From SB21 sp964415295 (lineage in GTDB: Bacteria; CLD3; SB21), in NCBI GenBank assembly GCA_964415295.1, contig CAYPYN010000005.1, forward strand, positions 186,001-250,000: a DNA stretch of 64,000 nucleotides, given 5' to 3'. The notes below the pieces were generated by a model, which had not been told where the DNA came from, ran no database searches, and saw only the letters and a list, made by a program, of their open reading frames with translations. How positions within the stretch are numbered: the first letter of the stretch is position 1; every line of letters starts with the position of its first letter. Shown here piece by piece: positions 1 to 8,644 of this stretch. Made by a program: the position numbers and the translations under genes.

Positions 1-1
1 G

Positions 2-211
2 AAATTCTTTGAAGTAATTGAAACGATGAACCAGTCCATATTCAAAGACACGACGCAAGACATGGGCAAACATCTGATGATCACCAAAGAAACGGGCGGG
101 TTCTCATCGCCGGTGTCGTTCTTATCGGGCACGATGATGACGCGCGTTTTTCAAATGAACTCCGGCCGGATTAAAGGAATTGCCCGCGCGGCCTTGAGGA
201 TCATGGAATAA
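2..211 (+). CDS. 3' end of an unknown element gene (partial)
   Basis: An open frame enters from the left window edge and stops at 209-211, giving about 69 C-terminal residues. An ATG at 26 is internal, since the frame is open upstream of it. I recognise no family. The fragment is soluble-looking, without a membrane segment, and ends in a basic stretch. The next gene starts 18 bases after its stop, so it probably shares an operon with the small membrane proteins that follow. Confidence 0.5.
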   Translation, partial: KFFEVIETMNQSIFKDTTQDMGKHLMITKETGGFSSPVSFLSGTMMTRVFQMNSGRIKGIARAALRIME

Positions 212-229
212 ACAAAAAGGGTCAAGACA

Positions 230-517
230 ATGATTAAGCGAATCACCAAACACAAAATCACCACCATCATGGGTATTACGATGCTATTGGCCGGTTCCGC
301 CATCTTAGTGTGGTACGGCAAAGCCACGTTTGAATCCATCATGGCATTTTTACTCGGCGTATGGGGACTCTTCTCAAAAGACCCACAGTGGGCACAAAAG
401 AAACGGAGACAGTACGAACATGAAGCTAAATCAAAAAGCGATGCTGACCTTGCTGCTTCTTTCGATCATCTTACAGAACGCAAAAGCACAGGAGCCGCTC
501 AAAACGGTCGTGATTAA
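230..517 (+). CDS. Small membrane protein, holin-like
   Basis: The product has 95 residues. Residues about 10-28 and 32-47 are hydrophobic, split by a short polar turn (WYGK), and the rest is a highly charged cytoplasmic-type tail rich in Lys, Asp and Glu. Small proteins of this shape are common as holins or holin-like proteins in phages, but shape is the only argument. The end of the gene overlaps the start of the next gene by 98 bases in another frame, a compact arrangement often seen in phage lysis modules. Confidence 0.5.
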   Translation: MIKRITKHKITTIMGITMLLAGSAILVWYGKATFESIMAFLLGVWGLFSKDPQWAQKKRRQYEHEAKSKSDADLAASFDHLTERKSTGAAQNGRD

Positions 518-725
518 ACCGGATTCGGTTTTTCACAACCAGACTAAGCAAACGTATTTCGCCGTCCCGCGGGAAAGGCTCGAAGAAGCATACACCAGAC
601 TCAAATTAGGAAAAGATACCGAAGTGAAACTCAAACAAGAAACAAGAGCTAACGGAATTTTGAAAGCAGGGCTTGCAATAAGTTTTGTTACAGGCCTTGT
701 GTTAGGATTTTTAATCGGACATTAA
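420..725 (+). CDS. Small exported or membrane-anchored protein
   Basis: This 101-residue protein starts with a signal-peptide-like segment (basic start, then a Leu/Ile-rich core, ending near AKAQ around residue 23) and ends with a hydrophobic segment (about residues 79-101). The middle is charged. The ATG at 420 follows a GGAG at 405-408 and starts inside the previous gene. A longer reading from 330 would lack a signal peptide at its start, so I prefer 420. It might be an accessory lysis protein, but no family is recognised. Confidence 0.5.
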   Translation: MKLNQKAMLTLLLLSIILQNAKAQEPLKTVVIKPDSVFHNQTKQTYFAVPRERLEEAYTRLKLGKDTEVKLKQETRANGILKAGLAISFVTGLVLGFLIGH

Positions 726-726
726 C

Positions 727-1728
727 ATGGATTTGAATACCAAAGTAGCGGTCAAAGACAAGTTCTATTCGCCTGGAACGTTCGGCGACGAGGCAATCTC
801 TCTCTCCGACGTGCGCGAGACCATCGGTGTGCCCCAGGTTGAAACCGCCGTTGCCAATGTGCAAAACGGCCTTAACGCGGCAAACGCTGAGATTTCGGAC
901 TTGCGTTCTGATATGACAGCGGCCGATGTACAACTTCAGAATCAGATTACAACGTTAGAAACGGGTCTTGGAGATGCGAACGTCGATATTCAGAACGTCC
1001 GATCGGAGTTTGCGGCGGCTGACACGCAAATTCAGAATGGCGTAACCGCACTGCAAAATGCGCTGGATACTTCCAATACGGCTATCGGAAATCTGGAAAC
1101 AGCTCTCAATGATGTGGACGCGGCGATTGAGAATATCCAGCTTGATATGACGACCGAAGATGCACAGCTTCAGAATCAGATCACGACTTTGCAAACCGGA
1201 CTTGCCGACGCAGCTGAAGACATTCAAAACGTCAGGGCGGAGTTCGCGGCCGCTGATGCCCTAATTCGTGGTGACATAACCGCTCTTCAAACGGCACAGG
1301 ATGCGGCAAATACGGCTATCACGAATTTAGAAACTTCCCTCGCTGACACTAACTCCACGATTGACAACATTCAGACTAATATGGCGGCGACGGATGAAGG
1401 ATTGCAAAATCAAATTAACGACCTGCAAACGGGCCTCAATACTGTCAGCAACGACATTGAAAGTACCCGCACCTCACTCGAAAACGCCGATGAACAGTTT
1501 CAATTTAACATCGATTCCGTCCAGCAAGGCCAGTCTGAGAACTATACGGAACTTAGTTCTTCTATTGATACACTCCGCAATGATATGAACTTAGCTTTAG
1601 ACGACCTGCAATCACAGGTTGACGAACTCACGTCACGTGCTAATCAGGCGGAAGCGGACATTGCTAATTTACAGACCGAAGTCATTAACATTAAAAACTA
1701 CGTCGGAATGGGCGGCGGTGAAGCATGA
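727..1728 (+). CDS. Coiled-coil repeat protein, possible tail-fibre or spike stalk
   Basis: The protein has 333 residues and is nearly all predicted coiled coil after residue 30. It contains two full copies and one partial copy of a unit of about 78 residues that begins with LQNQI and carries regular hydrophobic spacing. The DNA repeat is about 234 bases. The first 30 residues are not coiled coil and could be an attachment head; the C-terminus ends in a short Gly-rich tail. Stalks of phage fibres and trimeric adhesins look like this, but a binding head is missing. The stop overlaps the next start as ATGA (1725-1728), so the two genes are translationally coupled. Confidence 0.6.
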   Translation: MDLNTKVAVKDKFYSPGTFGDEAISLSDVRETIGVPQVETAVANVQNGLNAANAEISDLRSDMTAADVQLQNQITTLETGLGDANVDIQNVRSEFAAADTQIQNGVTALQNALDTSNTAIGNLETALNDVDAAIENIQLDMTTEDAQLQNQITTLQTGLADAAEDIQNVRAEFAAADALIRGDITALQTAQDAANTAITNLETSLADTNSTIDNIQTNMAATDEGLQNQINDLQTGLNTVSNDIESTRTSLENADEQFQFNIDSVQQGQSENYTELSSSIDTLRNDMNLALDDLQSQVDELTSRANQAEADIANLQTEVINIKNYVGMGGGEA

Positions 1729-4700
1729 ACAAAAACATCGTTGAACTCAAATTACCAGAATGCCTTATCGGAAAAATCTCCGGTTCGATCATCAAGGCCG
1801 ATCTCACGGGGCTTTTGAAGAAACACGCTCAGAATTTTGGCAATGAGAACGCCATCTTAGAACATATCAAATCGGTTGTGGAAAAACCTGAATTCGCTTT
1901 TCCTGTAGCCTATCCGAAATTCTTTGTGTTGGCCAGCGCCGGGGAGAACAACACGTTCAAAGTCATTGAAGTCTCGTTCAAACAAGAAGCCTATCAGGTC
2001 ACGGCCGCCTACACTTCCACCAAAGATGAAATGACCTACCGGACGGAAGTATTGACAACTATCAAACATGAGGACAAGCCGAAACTCAATGCGGCGGGTC
2101 TTGAGATTATCCCGGATCACCTGGTTAAGCACAACGTAGGCAAAAAAGATACGCTTAAGACTCCAACCGGAAGTTACGCCGTACGTTATGCAGTGATTCC
2201 CGAAGAGTATATCGTCACAAGCCATGATCCGTGGGACTTCAAAAAGAACCCTGATTATCCCGCATTCTGCCAGGAACGAGCTTACCATAGTGATAAGTCG
2301 GAACAAATGAAGGTCATGCAGAATGCCAAAAATTTCGATCCTCGCTTTGTAGTGATGGACGCGCCGACGGCCGTTGACGGCGCGCCGGTTGTGGTACCGT
2401 ACCAAGACAAATTCATTGTCATGGGCGGTAACTCCCGTGCAATGACTATCAAGCGCGTTTTAAAAGAAAGCAGTAAGTATTCCGAATATCTGTGGGAACA
2501 TCGTAAGGCGTTTGATCTGAAAAGCGACCGTTTCATTTACCCAAACGGAATTCTTGTCCGGGTTTTGGACGGCGAATTCAATGAGAATACCTGTGCCAAG
2601 CTCTCACGGGAACTCAACGAAACCTTCACGCAGGCTAAAGATCAAAACGCCGAAGCATCGAGCTTGGCCCGGTCTATTTCACAATCCACGCTGGATAATC
2701 TGTCGGCCGCACTTGAAGAATTTGATAGCTTGGCGGAATTCTTCAATTCTCCGAAATCCCGGAATTTCATAAATGATCTGAGAGCGGATGGGATTATCAC
2801 CAAGAACAACGCCAATAAATGGTTACTCTCCAACGGCGGATTCACTGACGAAGCCAAAGATATTATCCTGAAATCCCTTGTGGCTCAAATCGTGACCGAT
2901 AAGGATCATTTGGCTATCATGGGCAAGACGTTGCTCAATAAAATCGCCTACGTGATTCCGCAACTGATAAACCTGAGATCGACCGAGTGGGACCTTTCCG
3001 AGGAAATCCGAAAGATCGTATTACTTAACATCAAGGCAAGCGGAATGAGCACTGAGGCGTATCTTGCCCAAAGCCAGATGTTCGAGAAAATAGAACTCTC
3101 CGCCATCGAGCGCATTTTAGCCCCGGCGTTTGAAAATTTAGGCGTTCGCAAGCTAAAGGAAAAGTTCATCGCATTTCTGGGAAGTGCCAAGGCCAATACA
3201 GGCGAAAATATGTTTGGCAATATCTCCAAAGGCGAAGCGATTCTCAAAATCTTTGGTGATGGTATCAAACACGAAAATCCGTCGAAACTAAAACGAGTCA
3301 AAGTCTATCCGGTCAAAGAAGGCGACCGTATCCTGCTTAAGTTCGAGAACGGGGAGTATTTTAGGACTTCGAGTTTCAAGGAATCGCCGCCAGTGTGGTT
3401 TAGAACCACCCAAGAAGCGGAAGAGTATATTGCCGAATATCCGAACTCATACGAATTTATCAAGTGTGGGTGCAAACACAAAAATCCGGAAGAACCGACA
3501 AAACGGTGGGTCTCTCTGGCCGATACTGCAAAACTGATCCGTCAGGATTTGAAGCGGCATTTTCCGGGGATCAAGTTTCAAGTCCGCAGTAAGAGTTATT
3601 CCGGCGGATCGAGTATCAACGTCCGTTGGACAGACGGCCCTGTTCAAAAAGACGTGGAATCCGTTATCAAAGTTTACGAGGGCGCGGAATTCGACGGCAT
3701 GATTGACCTGAAAAGTTACGTGGATCGTGAAATGCCTGATGGTACTATTGTTCACTACGGCGTGGATTACGTGTTTGCGAACCGTGAATATTCCAATTGG
3801 CACCATTCAGTCGTGAGCAACATCGATCTCAGGAAAAAGCCAACCATTGGAGAGCTTGTTGAGAATTGGACGGAAAACCTGCGCCGGGGATACGGACACT
3901 TCAGCCATTGGGAGCGAAAAGACGGGAGCTACGAAATCGAAGCTATACTTTGGCTCAATGATTATGAGACTGAGAAATACATTCAGAGCTTTAAGAACGT
4001 GGGCTATAAGGTCGAATTTGAGCAAAAAGATAAACGCACGACCATTCACCTTTACCCGGAAAACCGGAAGAAGACTACAGGAATACCCATCCAAGTCCCC
4101 GCGAAACTTGAAAACCCGATCCCGATCTTGGCCGGAGTAAAGACGGCATTGAATTTTATTGAATCCACAAAGAGAATCACCAATCCAACCGGTTCATTAA
4201 TTAAAGCTTCAGAACTCAAACCGGGTATGATGCTGGTGGAAACAGGTGGTGCATTGTTCAAAGTCTTCTCCGCAAAGCCTACGAAGGGCAAAATTGAAGT
4301 TTCCATTGATACGTCGGACTTTGCCTTGTCCATGCGGTCGAAGACCAAGACGGTTATTTTCAAGAAAAATGCGAAAGTAAGAGTGATTTTCAGTAACCCG
4401 GATAGATTGAATGAAACGATTGAACAGGCCAAAGACCTATTCAGAAAGTCCAAGAAGTCCCGCGATCTGGTGGCTATCGTTTTCAAATCGGGCAAGAGCT
4501 ACGGGTTTTGTTTCTACAAACCCGGAATCACTCCCGGTGAAACCGCAACCCTTGCCGACGGAAAGACAAAGGCATTGGTAGAAGCGGTTGTGAAGCCTGA
4601 TGGAAGTGTTTTCTTAACCAATCCGGCCGTTGTCAATAAACAACTGGATGCCTTCGGCAAGGATTCGCCCGATGAAGTGGATATTCCTATCGAACACGGC

Positions 4701-5156
4701 CTTGCCCTCATTGCGAAAGCTTCGGTGATCAATCTCAACATGCATGATGGCGAACGTCAATTTACATTCCGGTCAAGCGATCTTTACGCTACGGCAGACG
4801 GCAGGTGGCTCATTATTACGCCGAAGACCAGTCTTGAAAACAAACGTGCGAAAGTATCACATGAAGCCGTTCGGATGTATGAGAATTTCAATCACTACGA
4901 ATTCGACAAAACGAAATCGCTGAATCTGCCTTTGGATAAGGGATTGGTTCCGATCGGACGCATTACGGCCATTGAATACCGTTCCGACAAAATGATTTAC
5001 AAATCGGATCAAAAGACCGGAGCTAAAGAACGGGACTTTGTGCACCGGTTCACCGATCCTTCGGAAGTGTACAAAATCAAAGGTGACAAACACGGCAAAT
5101 ACTTCATCATTGGCCGCATGAGTAAGCCCGTGACGGATAGAGGGATTGAAGCCTGA
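1725..5156 (+). CDS. Large polyvalent protein with DdrB-like ParB and LPD29-like domains
   Basis: This 1143-residue protein has no signal peptide or membrane segment. Residues about 145-250 match the DdrB-type ParB domain in layout: a TPTGSY start, then TSHDP (165-169), YPAFCQ (179-184) and the nucleotide-binding-like GGNSRAM (234-240). Residues about 597-665 resemble the LPD29 domain of polyvalent proteins (basic LKRHFPG, then SSINVRW and a DGP turn, then FDGM). Such proteins are carried by phages and conjugative elements and are thought to enter the host with the DNA and protect it; DdrB of phage P1 is an antirestriction factor. The rest of the chain is unassigned. It is coupled to the preceding gene by a 4-base overlap and followed by a terminator. 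Confidence 0.65.
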   Translation: MNKNIVELKLPECLIGKISGSIIKADLTGLLKKHAQNFGNENAILEHIKSVVEKPEFAFPVAYPKFFVLASAGENNTFKVIEVSFKQEAYQVTAAYTSTKDEMTYRTEVLTTIKHEDKPKLNAAGLEIIPDHLVKHNVGKKDTLKTPTGSYAVRYAVIPEEYIVTSHDPWDFKKNPDYPAFCQERAYHSDKSEQMKVMQNAKNFDPRFVVMDAPTAVDGAPVVVPYQDKFIVMGGNSRAMTIKRVLKESSKYSEYLWEHRKAFDLKSDRFIYPNGILVRVLDGEFNENTCAKLSRELNETFTQAKDQNAEASSLARSISQSTLDNLSAALEEFDSLAEFFNSPKSRNFINDLRADGIITKNNANKWLLSNGGFTDEAKDIILKSLVAQIVTDKDHLAIMGKTLLNKIAYVIPQLINLRSTEWDLSEEIRKIVLLNIKASGMSTEAYLAQSQMFEKIELSAIERILAPAFENLGVRKLKEKFIAFLGSAKANTGENMFGNISKGEAILKIFGDGIKHENPSKLKRVKVYPVKEGDRILLKFENGEYFRTSSFKESPPVWFRTTQEAEEYIAEYPNSYEFIKCGCKHKNPEEPTKRWVSLADTAKLIRQDLKRHFPGIKFQVRSKSYSGGSSINVRWTDGPVQKDVESVIKVYEGAEFDGMIDLKSYVDREMPDGTIVHYGVDYVFANREYSNWHHSVVSNIDLRKKPTIGELVENWTENLRRGYGHFSHWERKDGSYEIEAILWLNDYETEKYIQSFKNVGYKVEFEQKDKRTTIHLYPENRKKTTGIPIQVPAKLENPIPILAGVKTALNFIESTKRITNPTGSLIKASELKPGMMLVETGGALFKVFSAKPTKGKIEVSIDTSDFALSMRSKTKTVIFKKNAKVRVIFSNPDRLNETIEQAKDLFRKSKKSRDLVAIVFKSGKSYGFCFYKPGITPGETATLADGKTKALVEAVVKPDGSVFLTNPAVVNKQLDAFGKDSPDEVDIPIEHGLALIAKASVINLNMHDGERQFTFRSSDLYATADGRWLIITPKTSLENKRAKVSHEAVRMYENFNHYEFDKTKSLNLPLDKGLVPIGRITAIEYRSDKMIYKSDQKTGAKERDFVHRFTDPSEVYKIKGDKHGKYFIIGRMSKPVTDRGIEA

Positions 5157-5185
5157 TCTGAATCTGAAACAGAGAATTATTGAAG

Positions 5186-5218
5186 CCCTCGGACAATCAT
5201 TCGAGGGTTTTTGTTTTT
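5186..5218 (+). terminator. Rho-independent terminator after the polyvalent protein gene
   Basis: Arms CCCTCG (5186-5191) and CGAGGG (5202-5207) enclose a 10-base loop and are followed by a T-rich run (5208-5218). It separates the structural-type genes on the left from the Argonaute block on the right. Confidence 0.75.
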
Positions 5219-5334
5219 ACAGGAAAATCCATCGACAATGTCATTTTTTCTTATTAAACTACAATCGAAGTCTGTCCGATCCGCCTAAATATTTTTCAAT
5301 CGCTCATAGTTTCTTAACATAAAAGTTAACCCGT
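5219..5334 (+). promoter_or_regulatory. Probable promoter region of the Argonaute block
   Basis: About 116 AT-rich bases lie between a terminator and the Argonaute start codon. The block must be transcribed from here or by read-through. I cannot name clear -35 and -10 boxes, and no Shine-Dalgarno sequence stands in front of the ATG at 5335. Confidence 0.35.
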
Positions 5335-7341
5335 ATGGGAAACCTAATATTAAATCGAGTGTCCTTCTCAATCATTAACGAAGCTCATTCGATATTTTTG
5401 AGCAAAGAACCGTCCTTGCTGTTCCGTATGAATTTGAAACACTTAAGCAACAAGTTGATCGCACATCAAGGTCAAATTACTGAATGGGCTGGCTCCAATG
5501 AAATCCCAATCTATTTCGGTTTTTCAAATCCCAACACTGCCGATGCGCTGACACTGAATTTAGATGCAGTTGCATTTTCCTTGTTTGACACCAAGTATGC
5601 CCGTGAATTACTTATCCGACACTTCGCTCAAGCCGGTTACATTGTTGAACCTTATCCAAAAGCAATGGACTTGAGGGTATTTGAAAAAAAAGACACAACG
5701 AATAGCGGTTGGTCAATCTATAGAGGATTTGAATTTTTACTTAAAAAGTACAGCCATGAGAAAGGGGTAAACTACGAATTAGTGCTTGCAGTCGGAAGCA
5801 ATGACACCTATATAAGCGATACCGCTCTTCCATTGCTTAATTGCAAGTGTAAAACTGTTGTCGATCCGCTCGACGGATTCTTAAAAAATGTCAAAGGTGT
5901 TACCGCTCATTCAGCACGCTTATTGGCCAGTAGGACGAAGAGAAAAGAGTTGAGTGTCTCGACGGAACCCAAAAGAGTTTCATACAGAGATCGTTATACA
6001 ACCATAAATGATTTCTATACGAGCCAGTTGCTTACAATGGATGGCCCGCTTCGGTTTGATTCGGGAGGGATGAAAAATGTAAGGACAGCGCGCAAGGTAA
6101 ATACGGAAGACAACAAAATGCTGTTTGCCAACAATCAGACCGATATTAATGCAACGACTGGAATGCGAGATTTTGGAGCCTACAAACAATACCAAAAGTC
6201 CAATCAGAACAAGTTCATATTCATCTATGATAATAGCGACGATGCAAACAATCTCTATAAATACTTCAAGAATGGATTGCGCCACTTTCCCGGTCTTTGG
6301 AGTTATGTAGGCCTTCCACCGACATTAGCCGATCTCAAGTTGAAATATCGGGGCGAAGATCAATTGCAACAAGAGTTCGATAATTTCATGGATCAACATC
6401 TGCCGGATGCCGGATACAACAACTACTTTGCTATTATTATTGGGCCATTCAAAAAGCACGAATCCGATGAAAAGGAATCACGTCTATACTACTACATTAA
6501 ACAAAGATTGCTTACAAAAAACATTCCTTCTCAGTTTATCAGCCATAGCAGTATTCGGTCTGGATCATTTCATTACTTCTTGCCCAACATCGCCATTGCC
6601 ATGTTGGCCAAACTTGGCGGAATACCCTGGCGGCTCAAGAGCAAAAAGATTAATGAACTCGTGATCGGTTTCAATCAGGTATCACTGGAATCGAAGAAAT
6701 TGATAGGAAGTGCGGTTTTCTTTTCCAATGAGGGAACGCTTGGGAAGGTAGTGTCTTTCCCGGAAAGCGATTCAGAATCAATCCTTATAGGACATTTGAG
6801 AGAGTCGATAGAGCGATACACACAAGAAAATGAAGCACAACCACCGGACCGGCTTGTCATTCACTATTATAAACCCTACAGCAGACGGGAGCGAGAATCT
6901 ATCGAAAAGTTGATTAATGACGAATTAAAATTAAACATACCTTTTGCCATCATCGAAATTAATGATACCAAATCAACCATTGATATTTGTTTTGATTCCG
7001 ATTTCCAAATGGGTATGCCCGAAAGCGGCACCTATGTGCCTGTCGGTCGCAATGAATATTTAATGTTCAACAACACACGTTATCAGCAAAATACGGTTCG
7101 TAGTGTTATGGAAGAACTTCCCGTCAAGGTCAAGATTCATTTTGCCGATAGAGGCGGTTTTTCTCATGAACAACTTATTAGCCAAGTGTACGAATTTTCA
7201 CGCTTGTACTGGAAAGGACTCAAACAACGAAGCCAGCCCGTGACGACCATTTATTCGAAGCTTATAGCTGAGTACGCATGCCATTTTAGCGGACCGTTAC
7301 CAGACAATGAGGTAGCACACCACACGCCCTGGTTTTTGTAG
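5335..7341 (+). CDS. Prokaryotic Argonaute, long type, predicted catalytically inactive
   Basis: The protein has 668 residues, longer than MID-PIWI-only short pAgos (about 450-500) and near the usual size of long-B pAgos. The MID-PIWI border is clear: Y387, K389 and Q400 sit where guide 5'-phosphate contacts occur, followed by LPNIAIAMLAKLGGIPW (416-432). The first PIWI aspartate is replaced (IGFNQ, N447), and the usual IHRDG is IHYYK (509-513), so the DEDX slicer site is lost. The C-terminus keeps the PIWI ending (LKQRS, then YSKLIAEY). Residues 1-300 would hold N and reduced PAZ regions. Known inactive long-B pAgos bind a guide and signal to a neighbouring effector; here a SIR2 gene follows after 7 bases. 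A guide-triggered abortive-infection role is inference. Confidence 0.88.
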   Translation: MGNLILNRVSFSIINEAHSIFLSKEPSLLFRMNLKHLSNKLIAHQGQITEWAGSNEIPIYFGFSNPNTADALTLNLDAVAFSLFDTKYARELLIRHFAQAGYIVEPYPKAMDLRVFEKKDTTNSGWSIYRGFEFLLKKYSHEKGVNYELVLAVGSNDTYISDTALPLLNCKCKTVVDPLDGFLKNVKGVTAHSARLLASRTKRKELSVSTEPKRVSYRDRYTTINDFYTSQLLTMDGPLRFDSGGMKNVRTARKVNTEDNKMLFANNQTDINATTGMRDFGAYKQYQKSNQNKFIFIYDNSDDANNLYKYFKNGLRHFPGLWSYVGLPPTLADLKLKYRGEDQLQQEFDNFMDQHLPDAGYNNYFAIIIGPFKKHESDEKESRLYYYIKQRLLTKNIPSQFISHSSIRSGSFHYFLPNIAIAMLAKLGGIPWRLKSKKINELVIGFNQVSLESKKLIGSAVFFSNEGTLGKVVSFPESDSESILIGHLRESIERYTQENEAQPPDRLVIHYYKPYSRRERESIEKLINDELKLNIPFAIIEINDTKSTIDICFDSDFQMGMPESGTYVPVGRNEYLMFNNTRYQQNTVRSVMEELPVKVKIHFADRGGFSHEQLISQVYEFSRLYWKGLKQRSQPVTTIYSKLIAEYACHFSGPLPDNEVAHHTPWFL

Positions 7342-7348
7342 GTTTAAC

Positions 7349-8629
7349 ATGACGATTACAGAAGCGATACATAACAGCCTTTTTTTTCTTGGGGCTGGGG
7401 CTTCCTTTGATGCCGGATGCAAACTCTCGTCTCAAATGCTTGACGACCTGAGAGATCGGATTAACAATAAAGATGATTCGACCTTTACCAAAACAGAAAA
7501 AGAAGCTCTTAAGTTTCTGTTGTCCTGTCTTGAATACCATAGCCAGTGGCGTACTTTAGAAAGTGCAAACAATTTTCGGTTTAGTCCAAACATTGAAGAA
7601 TTAGCTCTTTTGATCCGGCGGGTTAGAAACCGCGAAAATTTCTTGCCCTATGCCATAACGGGTAACTGGGCCGACAAACTGGTCAATCTTGAGACTGAAT
7701 TCAGGGTTGATCCAAGCACCAATGGCAATCTCTTTTTGTCAATTGAACGAAAAATCAAATGCCATCTTTTGCCGGAATGGTTAAAGGTCAAATCAGACAA
7801 TCATTTGAATTACTTGCAACCCATGAGTGATTTCTTTGCCTCTTATCCGACCGAAGATTTCAGGCTGGATGTTTTCACTTTAAACAATGATACCGCAATA
7901 GAACAATATTTCCAAAAGAATTACGCCATGCCGTGGCGTGGGTTTTCAAATGGACTTTGGATCGGTTTAGAAACCGATTCATTTCCAAACGATTTTGGAA
8001 GAATAAACCTTTACAAATTGCATGGGTCATTGGATTGGGTAAGGTTGACTTCTGACGATTTCAAAGAAAAAGACAAGCTAGTTGGCGATGAAAACCAATA
8101 TATCGACGAGGGGCACAATCCATACGTAATTTTCGGACAAGGCACAAAAACGTTTTCAATTGAACCTTTTTTCAGCTTGATTCAACACTTTAGAAGGAAG
8201 TTGAATGAAAAGAAGTACTTCTTTGTTGTTGGTTACAGCTTTTTTGATCCTTACATCAACAATTTATTTATCGAAGCCGTCAGAGGCACCTCAAAAAAGA
8301 TCGTGATCATAAACCCTTATTTTGGTCCCGATAAAATAAAGCGCAACGGAAAACCTGACAATGAAGGCGAGTTTATGATGGTCAGGTATCCCGACAATTC
8401 CAATAATTTGGATTTAGCTGCCTATATTCGAGGAATCCAAGAAAATTCATTTTACTCCGAACTGCCGGAATTCAATGCCAAAGCCTTTAATGCGGATTCC
8501 ATTTGTTTCTTACCGATAGGAACGTCTGAATTTTTCCAAAAATATTTTCAAGATAAAGGCGCGTTGTTTCTAAGGTTAATTGAAGAGTTCGAAAAAGAAA
8601 GACGTGATGTAGAAGAACCATTTAAATGA
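7349..8629 (+). CDS. SIR2-domain effector of the Argonaute pair, predicted NADase
   Basis: The 426-residue protein begins with the SIR2 Rossmann signature LGAGASFDAG (14-23), has TLNND (177-181) where the catalytic Asn/Asp lie, and has YKLHGSLDW with the probable catalytic His225. A VVGYSFFDPY stretch near 293-302 closes the domain, as in bacterial defence SIR2 proteins. Residues beyond about 340 are an unassigned C-terminal part. Defence SIR2 domains degrade NAD+ when their sensor is triggered. The gene starts 7 bases after the Argonaute stop, matching the two-gene layout of long-B Argonaute systems with SIR2-type effectors. No APAZ region is obvious, which argues against a SPARSA-type short system. 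Confidence 0.88.
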   Translation: MTITEAIHNSLFFLGAGASFDAGCKLSSQMLDDLRDRINNKDDSTFTKTEKEALKFLLSCLEYHSQWRTLESANNFRFSPNIEELALLIRRVRNRENFLPYAITGNWADKLVNLETEFRVDPSTNGNLFLSIERKIKCHLLPEWLKVKSDNHLNYLQPMSDFFASYPTEDFRLDVFTLNNDTAIEQYFQKNYAMPWRGFSNGLWIGLETDSFPNDFGRINLYKLHGSLDWVRLTSDDFKEKDKLVGDENQYIDEGHNPYVIFGQGTKTFSIEPFFSLIQHFRRKLNEKKYFFVVGYSFFDPYINNLFIEAVRGTSKKIVIINPYFGPDKIKRNGKPDNEGEFMMVRYPDNSNNLDLAAYIRGIQENSFYSELPEFNAKAFNADSICFLPIGTSEFFQKYFQDKGALFLRLIEEFEKERRDVEEPFK

Positions 8630-8644
8630 AGTGTTAGTTGATAC

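Noticed and set aside
5335..8629. Reading the Argonaute-SIR2 pair as a SPARSA short-Argonaute system
   Set aside because: The Argonaute has 668 residues with a long N-terminal part, and the SIR2 protein (426 residues) shows no APAZ-like region; both fit the long-B layout better.
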